From Phycisphaerae bacterium (lineage in GTDB: Bacteria > Planctomycetota > Phycisphaerae > Sedimentisphaerales > Anaerobacaceae): 37,287 nucleotides of DNA. Where the stretch lies: assembly GCA_003553245.1 (NCBI GenBank), contig PWDX01000049.1, positions 1-37,287 on the forward strand, given 5' to 3'. Below, piece by piece: positions 1 through 7,701 of the stretch (the stretch's first letter is position 1; each line of letters starts with the position of its first letter). The translations under genes were made by a program, and so were the position numbers. Below the pieces are notes generated by a model. The model did no database searches, was not told where the DNA came from, and worked only from the letters and a program-made list of their open reading frames with translations.

Positions 1-1
1 T

Positions 2-112
2 AGAACTGAATCGCAGTTAATAACAGCCATTGCCCAAGCGATGGAGTATGTGGCACCACAGGACGTGAAAGGGTGGTTTAAATCTTGCGGCTATGCGAAT
101 ATTAAAAATTGA
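2..112 (+). CDS. IS630-type transposase, C-terminal tail (cut by window start)
   Basis: An open frame runs in from the window edge to a TGA and encodes 36 residues ending in DVKGWFKSCGY followed by a short tail. A tryptophan-phenylalanine pair and a closing HCGY/SCGY motif are typical of the extreme C terminus of IS630/Tc1-mariner DDE transposases. The catalytic domain would lie upstream, outside the window, so I cannot tell whether the element is intact. About 95 bases downstream the sequence ATAATGGGACAGTAC could be part of the terminal inverted repeat, but the other end is not visible. The family call rests on a short match. Confidence 0.5.
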   Translation, partial: RTESQLITAIAQAMEYVAPQDVKGWFKSCGYANIKN

Positions 113-220
113 AATGCTCTAAAACAAGCACTTACGACAAATCATTATGATTTTAAAGAGCAACATAACTGTAACCAACTGTCATTATTCGACTTATAAT
201 GGGACAGTACTGGTTTGTAA

Positions 221-643
221 TTATTCGTGCGCCGGATACATAAATTCTGGTATCCGTTGAACTTTGCCCTTTCCGTTTATGCACGCAAGGATTGTCCTGC
301 TTTCGGCAATTAAACGGCCGTCACAGAGGCTTTTGAAGGTGTATGTATGCTCAATTTTAGCGGGTGTTATTTTCGAGCAGGTAGTAGTCAGCAGGACTTT
401 CTGGTCATAAAAACACCCGCTACGGTATTTTATGTTAAGCTCGGCTACGACAAAATAGATATCTTCCTCTTCAAGTTGCCTATAGGAAATACCGTTGGCC
501 CGGAGAAGTTCGGTCCTGCCCATTTCCATCCAGATTGGATAAACGCTGTGATGTATCCGTCCGCCCTGGTCCGTTTCGACATATCGCGGCAATATTTCAA
601 TCGTATGGCTGTTTATCGTTAATCGGCCTTTGGGTATATTCAT
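221..643 (-). CDS. acyl-CoA thioesterase, 4HBT/YbgC-like hotdog family
   Basis: This protein of about 140 residues has the hotdog-fold layout of 4-hydroxybenzoyl-CoA/YbgC thioesterases, which hydrolyse acyl-CoA thioesters in the cytoplasm. Near the N terminus the segment RYVETDQGGRIHHSVYPIWM matches the usual helix-start motif in which an Asp near a Gly/His-rich turn is catalytic (family form D-x-x-G-x-v-h/n-n-x-x-Y). The FVVAELNIKYRSGCFYD and ILACINGKGKVQRIPE segments are the expected later strands. A TTG at 655 would extend the frame, but AAGGA sits just before the ATG at 643, so I take 643. It is divergent from the PPIase gene. The substrate cannot be told from sequence. Confidence 0.8.
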   Translation of the reverse strand: MNIPKGRLTINSHTIEILPRYVETDQGGRIHHSVYPIWMEMGRTELLRANGISYRQLEEEDIYFVVAELNIKYRSGCFYDQKVLLTTTCSKITPAKIEHTYTFKSLCDGRLIAESRTILACINGKGKVQRIPEFMYPAHE

Positions 644-742
644 AATATCCTTCAAGAGTTTCTTTAAGCGAGTAACTGGAATCGGAGAGAAAATCCAATT
701 GTTCCCAACAAAATCAATAGTTTACACATTTTGCGGAACCTG

Positions 743-771
743 AAAATACTTTAGGGCGTAGAATTTGTCAA
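743..771 (-). promoter_or_regulatory. promoter for the thioesterase gene
   Basis: On the minus strand TTGACA (766-771) is followed after 17 bases by TATTTT (743-748). The -35 lies inside a perfect palindrome. Transcription would start near 736 and give a leader of about 90 bases. Confidence 0.4.
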
Positions 772-778
772 TTGACAA
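765..778. repeat. 14-bp perfect palindrome, operator candidate
   Basis: TTGTCAATTGACAA is a perfect inverted repeat in the divergent intergenic region. It overlaps the -35 element of the thioesterase promoter and lies about 35 bases upstream of the -35 element of the PPIase promoter. No regulator gene is adjacent. Confidence 0.4.
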
Positions 779-812
779 GAAAAATTGAAAAGATGATCAA
801 ACGAAGTAAAAC

Positions 813-841
813 TTGACAATAGTTAAAGACTTTGCGAGAAT
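813..841 (+). promoter_or_regulatory. promoter for the PPIase gene
   Basis: TTGACA (813-818) is followed after 17 bases by GAGAAT (836-841). This gives a leader of about 38 bases before the ATG at 886. The -10 matches only four of six positions. Confidence 0.4.
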
Positions 842-885
842 AAATATTATCAACAGCATTAAATTAAGTTTAAGGAAACTCTATT

Positions 886-1899
886 ATGAAAAAGTATTGG
901 ATTATTATTTTGGCTGTGGTTATTGGATTTTCAGGGATAATGACTGCCCGTGCAGATCACCATAAAGCCGAGGATGAAGTTGCTGTAACTGTAAATGGCA
1001 CAGATATTTATGAAAACCAGGTGCAGCAAATGCTCCAGCCCCAGCTAAACCAGATGCAACAGCAAGGCCATGAGCTTCCCCAGGAGTTTATGGACCAATA
1101 TGTTCTCCAGCTTCGCCAGCAGGTACTCGATCAGCTTATTACAGAGCAATTACTTGATCAAAAGATAGAAGAAATCGGATTAGAGGTTACAAAAGAACAG
1201 GCCGAGGAAGAACTTGCACAAATAGCAGCTCAGCAACAGCCCCCGATGACAATTGAAGATGTTAAGCAGATAATAGCCGTTTCTGGCGAGAGTTATGAAA
1301 CAGTAATTGATGATATGAGGCAGAGACTGGGTTATACAAGGTTGCTCGAACAACAGTGGGAAGGCAAGATTGATGTTACTGAAGAACAGGCCAGGCAATA
1401 CTATCAGAAGAACGAGGAACAATTCGCTGTGCCTGAACATGTTCGAGCAAGTCATATTCTGATAACACCTGATCCTTCTGCTGACAACGCCGAAGCGGCT
1501 AATGAGGATGCAAGGGAAAAGGCACAAAATTTGTTGGCACAGATCAGAGAAGGCGCCGATTTTGCAACCATGGCAGGTGAACATTCCGAGTGCCCCTCGT
1601 CAGCTAATGGAGGAGATCTTGGCGAATTCGGCAAAGGACAGATGGTTCCAGAATTTGAACAGGTTGCATTTGCTATGGAGCCCGGTCAGGTCAGCGACCT
1701 TGTACAGACGCAATTCGGCTGGCATATTATAAAGCTTACGGGAAAAGAAGGCGCCTCAGTAACCTCCTATGAGGATATACAGCCTCAGCTTATTGAAATG
1801 CTCAAACAGCAGCAACAGGCTGAAATTGCAGAGGCATATATCCAGCAACTCAAAGATGAAGCGGAAATTATTTACGCTGATTCCGAATTGGCTGACTAA
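886..1899 (+). CDS. secreted parvulin-type peptidyl-prolyl cis-trans isomerase (SurA/PrsA-like)
   Basis: A 337-residue exported folding catalyst. Residues 1-23 form a signal peptide (MKK, a hydrophobic stretch and a TARA cleavage site), followed by a His/Asp-rich linker. Residues about 30-165 are a helical, Gln-rich SurA_N-like chaperone domain. Residues about 183-281 are the PpiC rotamase domain, with RASHILI at its start, GGDLGEFGKGQMVPEFE in the centre and FGWHIIKL at its end, all hallmark parvulin segments. A Gln-rich helix closes the protein. AAGGAAA lies 7-8 bases before the ATG. It probably helps fold outer-membrane or periplasmic proteins. It is a single gene ending at a strong terminator. 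Confidence 0.92.
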   Translation: MKKYWIIILAVVIGFSGIMTARADHHKAEDEVAVTVNGTDIYENQVQQMLQPQLNQMQQQGHELPQEFMDQYVLQLRQQVLDQLITEQLLDQKIEEIGLEVTKEQAEEELAQIAAQQQPPMTIEDVKQIIAVSGESYETVIDDMRQRLGYTRLLEQQWEGKIDVTEEQARQYYQKNEEQFAVPEHVRASHILITPDPSADNAEAANEDAREKAQNLLAQIREGADFATMAGEHSECPSSANGGDLGEFGKGQMVPEFEQVAFAMEPGQVSDLVQTQFGWHIIKLTGKEGASVTSYEDIQPQLIEMLKQQQQAEIAEAYIQQLKDEAEIIYADSELAD

Positions 1900-1922
1900 A
1901 CAGCAGTGATATAATGAAAATG

Positions 1923-1957
1923 AAAGCAGGAGGCCCCTATTAACCTCCTGCTTTTTT
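1923..1957 (+). terminator. rho-independent terminator, shared between convergent genes
   Basis: AAAGCAGGAGG (1923-1933) pairs with CCTCCTGCTTT (1944-1954) around a 10-base loop, followed by a run of six T. It ends the PPIase transcript. Because the leftward SIS gene stops at 1957 it can also act as that operon's terminator, although its T-run in that direction is interrupted. Confidence 0.9.
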
Positions 1958-2973
1958 CATTCAATCATTTCGTTGCCGACTTTGCGGGCTCTTTCGGGCT
2001 TATCAAGGTTGATCCCGCAGGCCAGGCCTATTTCAACTAAGACATTCCACCCGGCAGCCAGATAAACATAAGGACTCAGTTCGCCAGCGTCAGGTACTTG
2101 TATTGTTGAGAAAGGTGTGGGACGGTTAGCTATGGCAATGACTTTTAATCCGACGCATTCAACCAGAACCTCCCTGAACTTTTCGATTTCCTCTTTGATT
2201 GGGTCAATTACAAATATGATATCGGCAGGGTCCATTACCTCTTCAATTCCGTGAATCGCGTAAGTACCTTCGAGATAATCCGATTTTTTTCGAGTTATCT
2301 CGTTAGTCTTTAGGGTAAGCTCCTCAGCTACGCCGTCGTTATAGCCGGCAAAATAAATCGTTGGTGCTTTAGCTGCCGTTTTTACAATATCGCTGTCAAT
2401 CGGCATTGTAAGGGCTTTTTCAATCATTTGCGCTAACGACTTGCAGTCTATTTTATCTGCTGAGCCGCCGATATGCCGAATAATTGATTCGTAGAACAGA
2501 CCCTGCTCAATAACGCTTTTCGTAGCGGCCACTGCCTGTTCCCAGCCGCAATTAAGTGTAAAAGCCTTGGCGCAAGCCTTTTCCAGTATTGTTTCGGCAT
2601 TAGCCGAAAGGGAAAATCGTTTATTGTTTCCTATCTCGGCAAGTTTTTTCGCAAGAAGTACGACTTCCTTTGTTCTGCCGGAATTTGACGCCAGAAATAC
2701 CGCGAACTTTGACAAATCATATGTCGCCGCCTGGCGAGAGCCTTCTGTAAAAACGGCAAGGTCTAGCCCCAGAGTAAGGCTTTTTCGAATTGCGTTTTTC
2801 GCGGGGAATATTCTGCTTGAGCCTTCACCGGTAAGCATCAGCCTGCCTGCCGAGGCAATCTCCTCTGCTACATTGGCTGTGGCGGCGGCGTCGAAATCGC
2901 TGACAGTACTGATTGTATCCATCATCTCACGAACTAAGGCATACTGCGAATATTTGGCATCCTGTAGATTCAT
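1957..2973 (-). CDS. SIS-domain phosphosugar isomerase/deaminase-like protein
   Basis: A 338-residue protein with two tandem SIS (sugar isomerase) domains, the architecture of the GlmS isomerase half and of AgaS/FrlB-type enzymes. The first domain holds GEGSSRIFPAKNAIRKS and LASNSGRTKEVV, the phosphosugar-binding Ser/Thr loops. The second holds EGTYAIHGIEEVM, where GlmS has its conserved His-Gly. The C terminus INLDKPERARKV resembles the GlmS tail (NPDKPRGLxKV). There is no glutaminase domain. AAGGAG precedes the ATG by about 6 bases. The gene follows the DUF4954 gene by 18 bases and is co-transcribed with it, so both probably act on one sugar phosphate. The exact substrate is unknown. Confidence 0.82.
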   Translation of the reverse strand: MNLQDAKYSQYALVREMMDTISTVSDFDAAATANVAEEIASAGRLMLTGEGSSRIFPAKNAIRKSLTLGLDLAVFTEGSRQAATYDLSKFAVFLASNSGRTKEVVLLAKKLAEIGNNKRFSLSANAETILEKACAKAFTLNCGWEQAVAATKSVIEQGLFYESIIRHIGGSADKIDCKSLAQMIEKALTMPIDSDIVKTAAKAPTIYFAGYNDGVAEELTLKTNEITRKKSDYLEGTYAIHGIEEVMDPADIIFVIDPIKEEIEKFREVLVECVGLKVIAIANRPTPFSTIQVPDAGELSPYVYLAAGWNVLVEIGLACGINLDKPERARKVGNEMIE

Positions 2974-2991
2974 ACCTGCTCCTTGAGTCTG

Positions 2992-5193
2992 TTAGCTTCT
3001 TTTGGCAATTTTAGCGGCTTGTTTACGGAATTTTTCGGTATCTGCTTTCAGCCGCTTTACGAAATCATTATCATCAACTGTTCCAATGGCAGCGAACATC
3101 TCCTCGGCATTACGGAAAGTGGCTTGCCGGAACGGATTTTCAAAATCTTTCTGCCGCGAAATATAAACCTGGTCTCGGATATATTCCTGTATTTCGACGG
3201 CCTCATCCAGTGCCTTTAGCCATCTCTGCCGGGAAATTCCATTTGCTCCGCAAATTTTGGTCAGGCACGCAAAGGCGTGCCTCTGTTTTTGCAGACCGTA
3301 GCCCTGCCATATCTGTTGGTAACGCTTGTGAATCGCCTCCCATGAATCAAGCAGGCCTGATCCGATTTCAGCCCTTATCTGGTCAACATCGCTTTCCAAA
3401 ATCAACTGACCTCCAAGGTTTACCCATTTTATTTGACGCGGGCCGTCCAGCGTTTTTTGCATCTGAGCGAAGTTGCTTTCTGGATGCTCGTCCATATAAG
3501 CCATCAGGTTTTTGACGGCGTAGTATCGAATCATCTGTTCGTAAGCGTTATAGGCCTGGTGAACTTTACTGATGACAACCTTTCGATAGGATTTTTCCAT
3601 ATTCTCGCCGAGTATTTCTAAGTCCTTCACCGGTTCAGCGGGACCGGTCAGGAGTTTTTTGCCTATATCAGCGGCTTTTTCTTCGCTCAATTCCGTAAAT
3701 TGGCCAGTTCGAGAAAACTCAGCCTTGCCTGTCCATATCTCCAGCAGGCGTCTGGCTTTGAAAATTTCCTCAATTGTATCCGGTGCAAGACAATCAAATT
3801 CAACCTGCTGAATCTTATTGATCCTTTTATCACGGTTCTGGAATTTCCAGGTGTTACGCGCCAGGGCATACATATTATAAAGCCACCAGAAAGCGGGAAT
3901 AACATCGAGAGTATTTTTCGAGCAATTATTGTTCAGCAGCGAAAACGGCAGCGGGATATCCAGTTCAAAAGGATAATCACCCTTTGAAAGGAGTACAAAG
4001 GACGCGAACCGGCAGGAGTGTTTTATGCTTGTGCACAGGCCGGGCCAGAAGCCGCGCCCCGCCTGTATTTCATTGTCATTTGCCCGGCTGTTATGATTGG
4101 AACCAATCGTTGCCCCGGCAGCCATGTTGCTTTGGCCCATAGTAAGCGAAGCAATAAGAAAAGAATTATTGTGATGCTGCTCATGGGCAGGGAAAATCAG
4201 ATTGTTAAGCACTTCACAACAGGAAATGGTAGAATTATCACCAAGAAATGAATGAATGAGTCTGGCGCCGTATTTCAGGCTTGAATTATTACCGAGAATG
4301 AAGCGCACAGCCTTGCAGCCATAGAATATATGGCAGCCGAAGCCCATAATTCCGTTGACCAGCTCAACGCCTTCGCCTATCTGGCTTGGCTCGTCTTCAG
4401 AGGAGTTAATCGTGAGGTTTTTGAGCTTGTTAGCACCTTTTATGTAGCAGTGTCTGCCAATTTTGACATCTTTAAGAATTCGACTATTTTTTATTACACA
4501 CTGATCGCCGACAGTGCCGTAATAGCCCCGGCGGCTGTCATGTTGTTTTTGGGTCAATTCCTTGAATTTCTTAAGCATAGCCTTATAATCACGATACTTA
4601 GCCCAGAGATACGCATCGGCAGGTATCATACCGTCAAAAGGCAGTATCTTGCGGCAACCGCTTTCGTTAATTAAATCCAACCAGACTCGAACTTCTTCTT
4701 TCTCGCCATCTTTGAGTATGCCATTGCCGAACTTTGCGTAATTGGTCGTGTGCATCTCGTCAATATTCGTAAGAATGCATCGATCTCCGATTATATAATG
4801 TGCAAGATAGCGAACATCATGAATTGCCACATCATCACCTATATCGCACGAAACGATAAAACTGTTACTCATTCCGGTGCGAAGCTTAAGGTCGTGATGC
4901 TCGAGTACTACATCGCGCAGCCTGCCTACGCGGACAAGGCCGAAGAACTCACAGTTCTTTATCTGTCCTGCGTCAAATTCATCACTGACAAGCAAATCAT
5001 CCCAGTTTTCGGCCTTGTTGCCATTTTTTACAAGCTCTTCCACCTCGTCGGCGCGAAGATGACGCCAGTGGCGCATATCAGCTCCAACTTGTTTATCACG
5101 AAGGTAAAACTCGTCCTTTCCGGTCGGTAGATATTTCTCAGGAATAAAATTCCTGCCGAGACTCCCGCTTGGGCGAATTAAAACATTATCCAC
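2992..5193 (-). CDS. DUF4954 family protein (left-handed beta-helix, acyl/nucleotidyl-transferase-like)
   Basis: About 733 residues. The N-terminal half has hexapeptide-like stretches (IGDDVAIHDVRYLAHYIIGD, IKNSRILKDVKIGRHCYIKG, IGEGVELVNGIMGFG, LGDNSTISCCEVLNNLIFPA), the look of a left-handed parallel beta-helix as in GlmU/LpxA transferases. HEQHHNNSFLIAS and GSNHNSRANDNEIQAGRGFWP are the most conserved-looking blocks and recall DUF4954 proteins of Bacteroidetes and planctomycetes. The C-terminal third is helical. Function is not established. TTG at 5205 opens the frame, but GGAGG lies five bases before the GTG at 5193, which I prefer. Clustering with a SIS isomerase suggests a sugar-phosphate or nucleotide-sugar step; that is inference. 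Confidence 0.75.
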   Translation of the reverse strand: MDNVLIRPSGSLGRNFIPEKYLPTGKDEFYLRDKQVGADMRHWRHLRADEVEELVKNGNKAENWDDLLVSDEFDAGQIKNCEFFGLVRVGRLRDVVLEHHDLKLRTGMSNSFIVSCDIGDDVAIHDVRYLAHYIIGDRCILTNIDEMHTTNYAKFGNGILKDGEKEEVRVWLDLINESGCRKILPFDGMIPADAYLWAKYRDYKAMLKKFKELTQKQHDSRRGYYGTVGDQCVIKNSRILKDVKIGRHCYIKGANKLKNLTINSSEDEPSQIGEGVELVNGIMGFGCHIFYGCKAVRFILGNNSSLKYGARLIHSFLGDNSTISCCEVLNNLIFPAHEQHHNNSFLIASLTMGQSNMAAGATIGSNHNSRANDNEIQAGRGFWPGLCTSIKHSCRFASFVLLSKGDYPFELDIPLPFSLLNNNCSKNTLDVIPAFWWLYNMYALARNTWKFQNRDKRINKIQQVEFDCLAPDTIEEIFKARRLLEIWTGKAEFSRTGQFTELSEEKAADIGKKLLTGPAEPVKDLEILGENMEKSYRKVVISKVHQAYNAYEQMIRYYAVKNLMAYMDEHPESNFAQMQKTLDGPRQIKWVNLGGQLILESDVDQIRAEIGSGLLDSWEAIHKRYQQIWQGYGLQKQRHAFACLTKICGANGISRQRWLKALDEAVEIQEYIRDQVYISRQKDFENPFRQATFRNAEEMFAAIGTVDDNDFVKRLKADTEKFRKQAAKIAKRS

Positions 5194-5251
5194 AGAAACC
5201 TCCAATTAAGACTATAAACAAGGCCGGGCGTTATGCCGTGAAGAGAAAAGC

Positions 5252-5950
5252 TCAAACAGTGGTATTTTCGGCAATTTTTTCTTTCAAGTCAAGCGATTGG
5301 GACTCTGTTTTGAGCCACTCCATCGTAGATTCGGCCTGTTTGAGCCGATTTGCCGCGATTTGACGGACAGACTCGAAGCGAAAACTATCTTTAAGCCGGG
5401 CCTGCCAGTATTTGTAATCAATCTTCTTCTGCCAGCTATCAACGGCAAAAGCAATGCCTTTGCCTTCAAAAGCGTAGCGACGATTTTCGCTAAAAATACC
5501 CACCAGCCCCATATCATCAAGATTTCTTGCGTCAGAAAGAATCATTGCCTCAGCTATCTCAGTGAACCTGCCTTTGCTTTCTTTAATAATATTTATGCTT
5601 TTTTCAAGCTCGGATGAAGAAAGAATATGCCCAAGACTGCGGCGCATTAGCTGCTCGCATAATTTGTCGGTACTTTCCTCTGTGGCGTTGCCGGGATTCA
5701 TCGCAATCATAGAATTATGGGACCAAAGCAGGCGAGCATAACCAGAATCGCAAAAATATGTTGCCGCATAGAGACTTAGGCGATCCATCGGCAGCTCCAG
5801 CCTCGCAACCTCGGGAAGTTTACATATCAATTCTGTATTGCGCACAAGCCGTTCGGCTCTGTCTAATAAAGAAGTGTCGGTTTTGCAGGTGGGGGTCTTG
5901 ATGGTCAGATTCTGCTCCGCTACATTTTTTATGCCCTTGAACTTATCCAT
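5252..5950 (-). CDS. HD-superfamily-like protein with degenerate metal site
   Basis: About 232 residues, mostly helical. The order of segments resembles YedJ/YpgQ-type HD phosphohydrolases: a helix with LSLYAATYFCDSGYARLLW where active enzymes have AAxLHDxG, then a central EAMILSDARNLDDMGLVGIF (family form E-A-K-I-L-x-D-A-D-x-L-D-A-x-G), and a closing KDSFRFESVRQIAANRL helix. The first metal-binding His appears to be Cys, so hydrolase activity is doubtful. AAGGATGAG and the ATG at 5950 follow a good promoter closely. It is the first gene of an operon with DUF4954 (gap of about 58 bases) and the SIS isomerase. The family assignment is tentative. Confidence 0.5.
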   Translation of the reverse strand: MDKFKGIKNVAEQNLTIKTPTCKTDTSLLDRAERLVRNTELICKLPEVARLELPMDRLSLYAATYFCDSGYARLLWSHNSMIAMNPGNATEESTDKLCEQLMRRSLGHILSSSELEKSINIIKESKGRFTEIAEAMILSDARNLDDMGLVGIFSENRRYAFEGKGIAFAVDSWQKKIDYKYWQARLKDSFRFESVRQIAANRLKQAESTMEWLKTESQSLDLKEKIAENTTV

Positions 5951-5977
5951 CAAAACTCATCCTTAAATTCAAGATGT

Positions 5978-6006
5978 TCTATACCAAATATCTGACCCGG
6001 TGTCAA
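5978..6006 (-). promoter_or_regulatory. promoter for the HD-like/DUF4954/SIS operon
   Basis: On the minus strand a perfect TTGACA (6001-6006) is followed after 17 bases by TATAGA (5978-5983). The expected start near 5971 leaves a short leader of about 20 bases that contains the ribosome binding site of the first gene. Confidence 0.55.
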
Positions 6007-6084
6007 GTAATTTATAAAAACAAATCCGAAAGAACAACATAATAGATTTTCTTGCTTTTTTCCAAAAAAACTACAGTAATTTCT

Positions 6085-6112
6085 TGGCAAACGCCGATAT
6101 CTCAAATATATT
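6085..6112 (+). promoter_or_regulatory. promoter for the amidase-like gene
   Basis: TTGGCA (6085-6090) and TATATT (6107-6112) are 16 bases apart and each has one mismatch to consensus. It is divergent from the promoter at 5978-6006, and its leader would be about 45 bases. Confidence 0.4.
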
Positions 6113-6164
6113 GTTTTGTATCGGTTCCGTAAAGATTCATGCGAATTGGGGAGCATTTTCAGGG

Positions 6165-6731
6165 ATGAATAGTATGGCAAATCAGCCAAGGGTGGCAAAA
6201 GTTCTTGTGGCGCTGTTAGTGTCAATGACAACCGGCGCAATCGTGCTGATGGCTTTGGGAAACAACCCTCCGTCAGCAGGGGCCTTTTGTCTTAGCAGCT
6301 ATTACAGGCTGGATCCGGTAAATGACGCTATACTATCAAGGCAGTCCCAGTCGGCGGATAGGTGGAACAGCATAGAAGTGTTTTATACAGGAACGAAAGC
6401 CGGCAACATCGAGCAACTTGCCGCGTTAAGCGGTCTTGCCCAGGCCGAAGACCTCAATTGCCATTTCGTTATCTGCAACGGATTGGGCGGCCCTGATGGT
6501 GAGATACTCACTACGGAAAAATGGCAAAGGCAATGGTCGGCGATACCTGGAGGAACATGGTACGGCAGCGGCCAGACTATCAGAATCGCTGTAATTTCCG
6601 ATGGAAACGGTAATATGCCCACCGATGCGCAAATAAGTAGAACAGAAGCGCTTGTCCAGAGTCTCTATCGAAGATTTAATCTCCACCCAGAACACATATA
6701 CTATCCCCAGAACTGGCACCTTACAAATTAA
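6165..6731 (+). CDS. N-acetylmuramoyl-L-alanine amidase/PGRP-fold-like protein, probably without zinc site
   Basis: About 188 residues with an N-terminal membrane segment (VLVALLVSMTTGAIVLMALG) that anchors it or serves as a signal. The rest follows the order of an Amidase_2/peptidoglycan-recognition domain: RWNSIEVFYTGT (active enzymes have I-x-I-H-H-T), NCHFVICNGLGGPDGEI (usual Y-H-F-x-I-x-x-x-G-x-I), SGQTIRIAVISDGN (usual I-G-I-x-x-x-G) and TEALVQSLYRRFNLHPEHIYYP (usual final helix plus zinc His). The first His pair reads Tyr-Thr, so catalysis is doubtful. A TTG at 6084 opens a longer frame, but GGGGAG sits 11 bases before the ATG at 6165; ATG 6174 is also possible. The gene stands alone. 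Confidence 0.55.
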   Translation: MNSMANQPRVAKVLVALLVSMTTGAIVLMALGNNPPSAGAFCLSSYYRLDPVNDAILSRQSQSADRWNSIEVFYTGTKAGNIEQLAALSGLAQAEDLNCHFVICNGLGGPDGEILTTEKWQRQWSAIPGGTWYGSGQTIRIAVISDGNGNMPTDAQISRTEALVQSLYRRFNLHPEHIYYPQNWHLTN

Positions 6732-6804
6732 ATGTTCGAATTTATTGAGTTGGCACAGAGTTGTGTTGCTCAAACCTGTGTTTGAACCTCAGATTTCAAA
6801 GCTG

Positions 6805-7680
6805 TCAGTGGATTATCTTGTTCAGAGGATATGTTATTATTCCTGATGCTCCTGCGCGCTTAAGGGCAGGAATGAGCATTGTCTGAGCATTTTCTTCTAT
6901 GATGACCTCCACAGCCGAATAATCTCCTTCTGCTAGGCTCGAAATCGTCGGACTTTTTTCTGAGGGTAAAATATCCAGAACGGCAGGCAGATCCGACTTT
7001 TTGATATTCATCTTAAGCCCGAGTTTATTACGCGCCTCAATCGCAGCACGCAGCATTATTGTGATGCTTTCGATTTTCTGCCTCTTGAATTCGTCCTGCC
7101 AGGCGCCTTTATTGGCAATAAAACGAGTGGTGGAAGTTAAAAGGGTGTCAATGATTCGCAACTTATTCGCACGCAGCGAACCGCCCGTCTCGGTCAATTC
7201 CACAATAGCGTCAACCAGCCGGGCTTTTACTTCAGTGGCGCCCCAACTGAATTCGATCTTGACATCTATCCCTTTGTTTTTGAAGTAGTTGCGCGTTACA
7301 TTTACCAACTCAGTGGCAATAATTCCGCCTTGGAGGTCTTCAGGCTTTTGCTCGGGCGATTCATCCGGGACGCAAAGCACCCACTTGGTCGGCCTTGTTG
7401 TGGCCTTGCTATAGGCAAGCTCGCAAATCTCATGCACATCGGATTCATTTTCACAAATCCAGTCATATCCGGTGATGCCGGCGTCAAGAATTCCATCGGC
7501 TACATAGCGGCTCATCTCCTGAGCGCGAAGACATATAGCCTGTATTTGCTCATCAGCGATATGCGGCAAATAGCTGCGAGCCGAACTTGTTACATGGAAG
7601 CCGGCCTTATCGAAAAGCTCCATCGTTGCTTTCTGAAGGCTGCCGGCGGGAATACCAAGTTTTAGCACTTTATCGGACAT
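6805..7680 (-). CDS. hisG: ATP phosphoribosyltransferase, long form
   Basis: HisG catalyses the first step of histidine synthesis: ATP plus PRPP gives phosphoribosyl-ATP and pyrophosphate. At 291 residues this is the long, self-sufficient form that needs no HisZ. LKLGIPAGSLQ opens the catalytic domain, DAGITGYDWI is the periplasmic-binding-protein-like motif, and DAIVELTETGGSLRANKLRII with STTRFIAN covers the PRPP-binding region. The last 75 or so residues (SLAEGDYSAVEVIIEENAQT onward) form the ACT-like regulatory domain where histidine feeds back. It lies 21 bases after the endonuclease III-like gene and shares its promoter. No other his gene is in the window. The Shine-Dalgarno is weak. Confidence 0.95.
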   Translation of the reverse strand: MSDKVLKLGIPAGSLQKATMELFDKAGFHVTSSARSYLPHIADEQIQAICLRAQEMSRYVADGILDAGITGYDWICENESDVHEICELAYSKATTRPTKWVLCVPDESPEQKPEDLQGGIIATELVNVTRNYFKNKGIDVKIEFSWGATEVKARLVDAIVELTETGGSLRANKLRIIDTLLTSTTRFIANKGAWQDEFKRQKIESITIMLRAAIEARNKLGLKMNIKKSDLPAVLDILPSEKSPTISSLAEGDYSAVEVIIEENAQTMLIPALKRAGASGIITYPLNKIIH

Positions 7681-7701
7681 AGTTCAGGAACGCCCCTTTC
7701 G

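Noticed and set aside
5950-6240. Leftward 96-codon open frame
   Set aside because: It lies over divergent promoters, has no recognisable domain, and overlaps the start of the amidase-like gene; the HD-like promoter runs through it.
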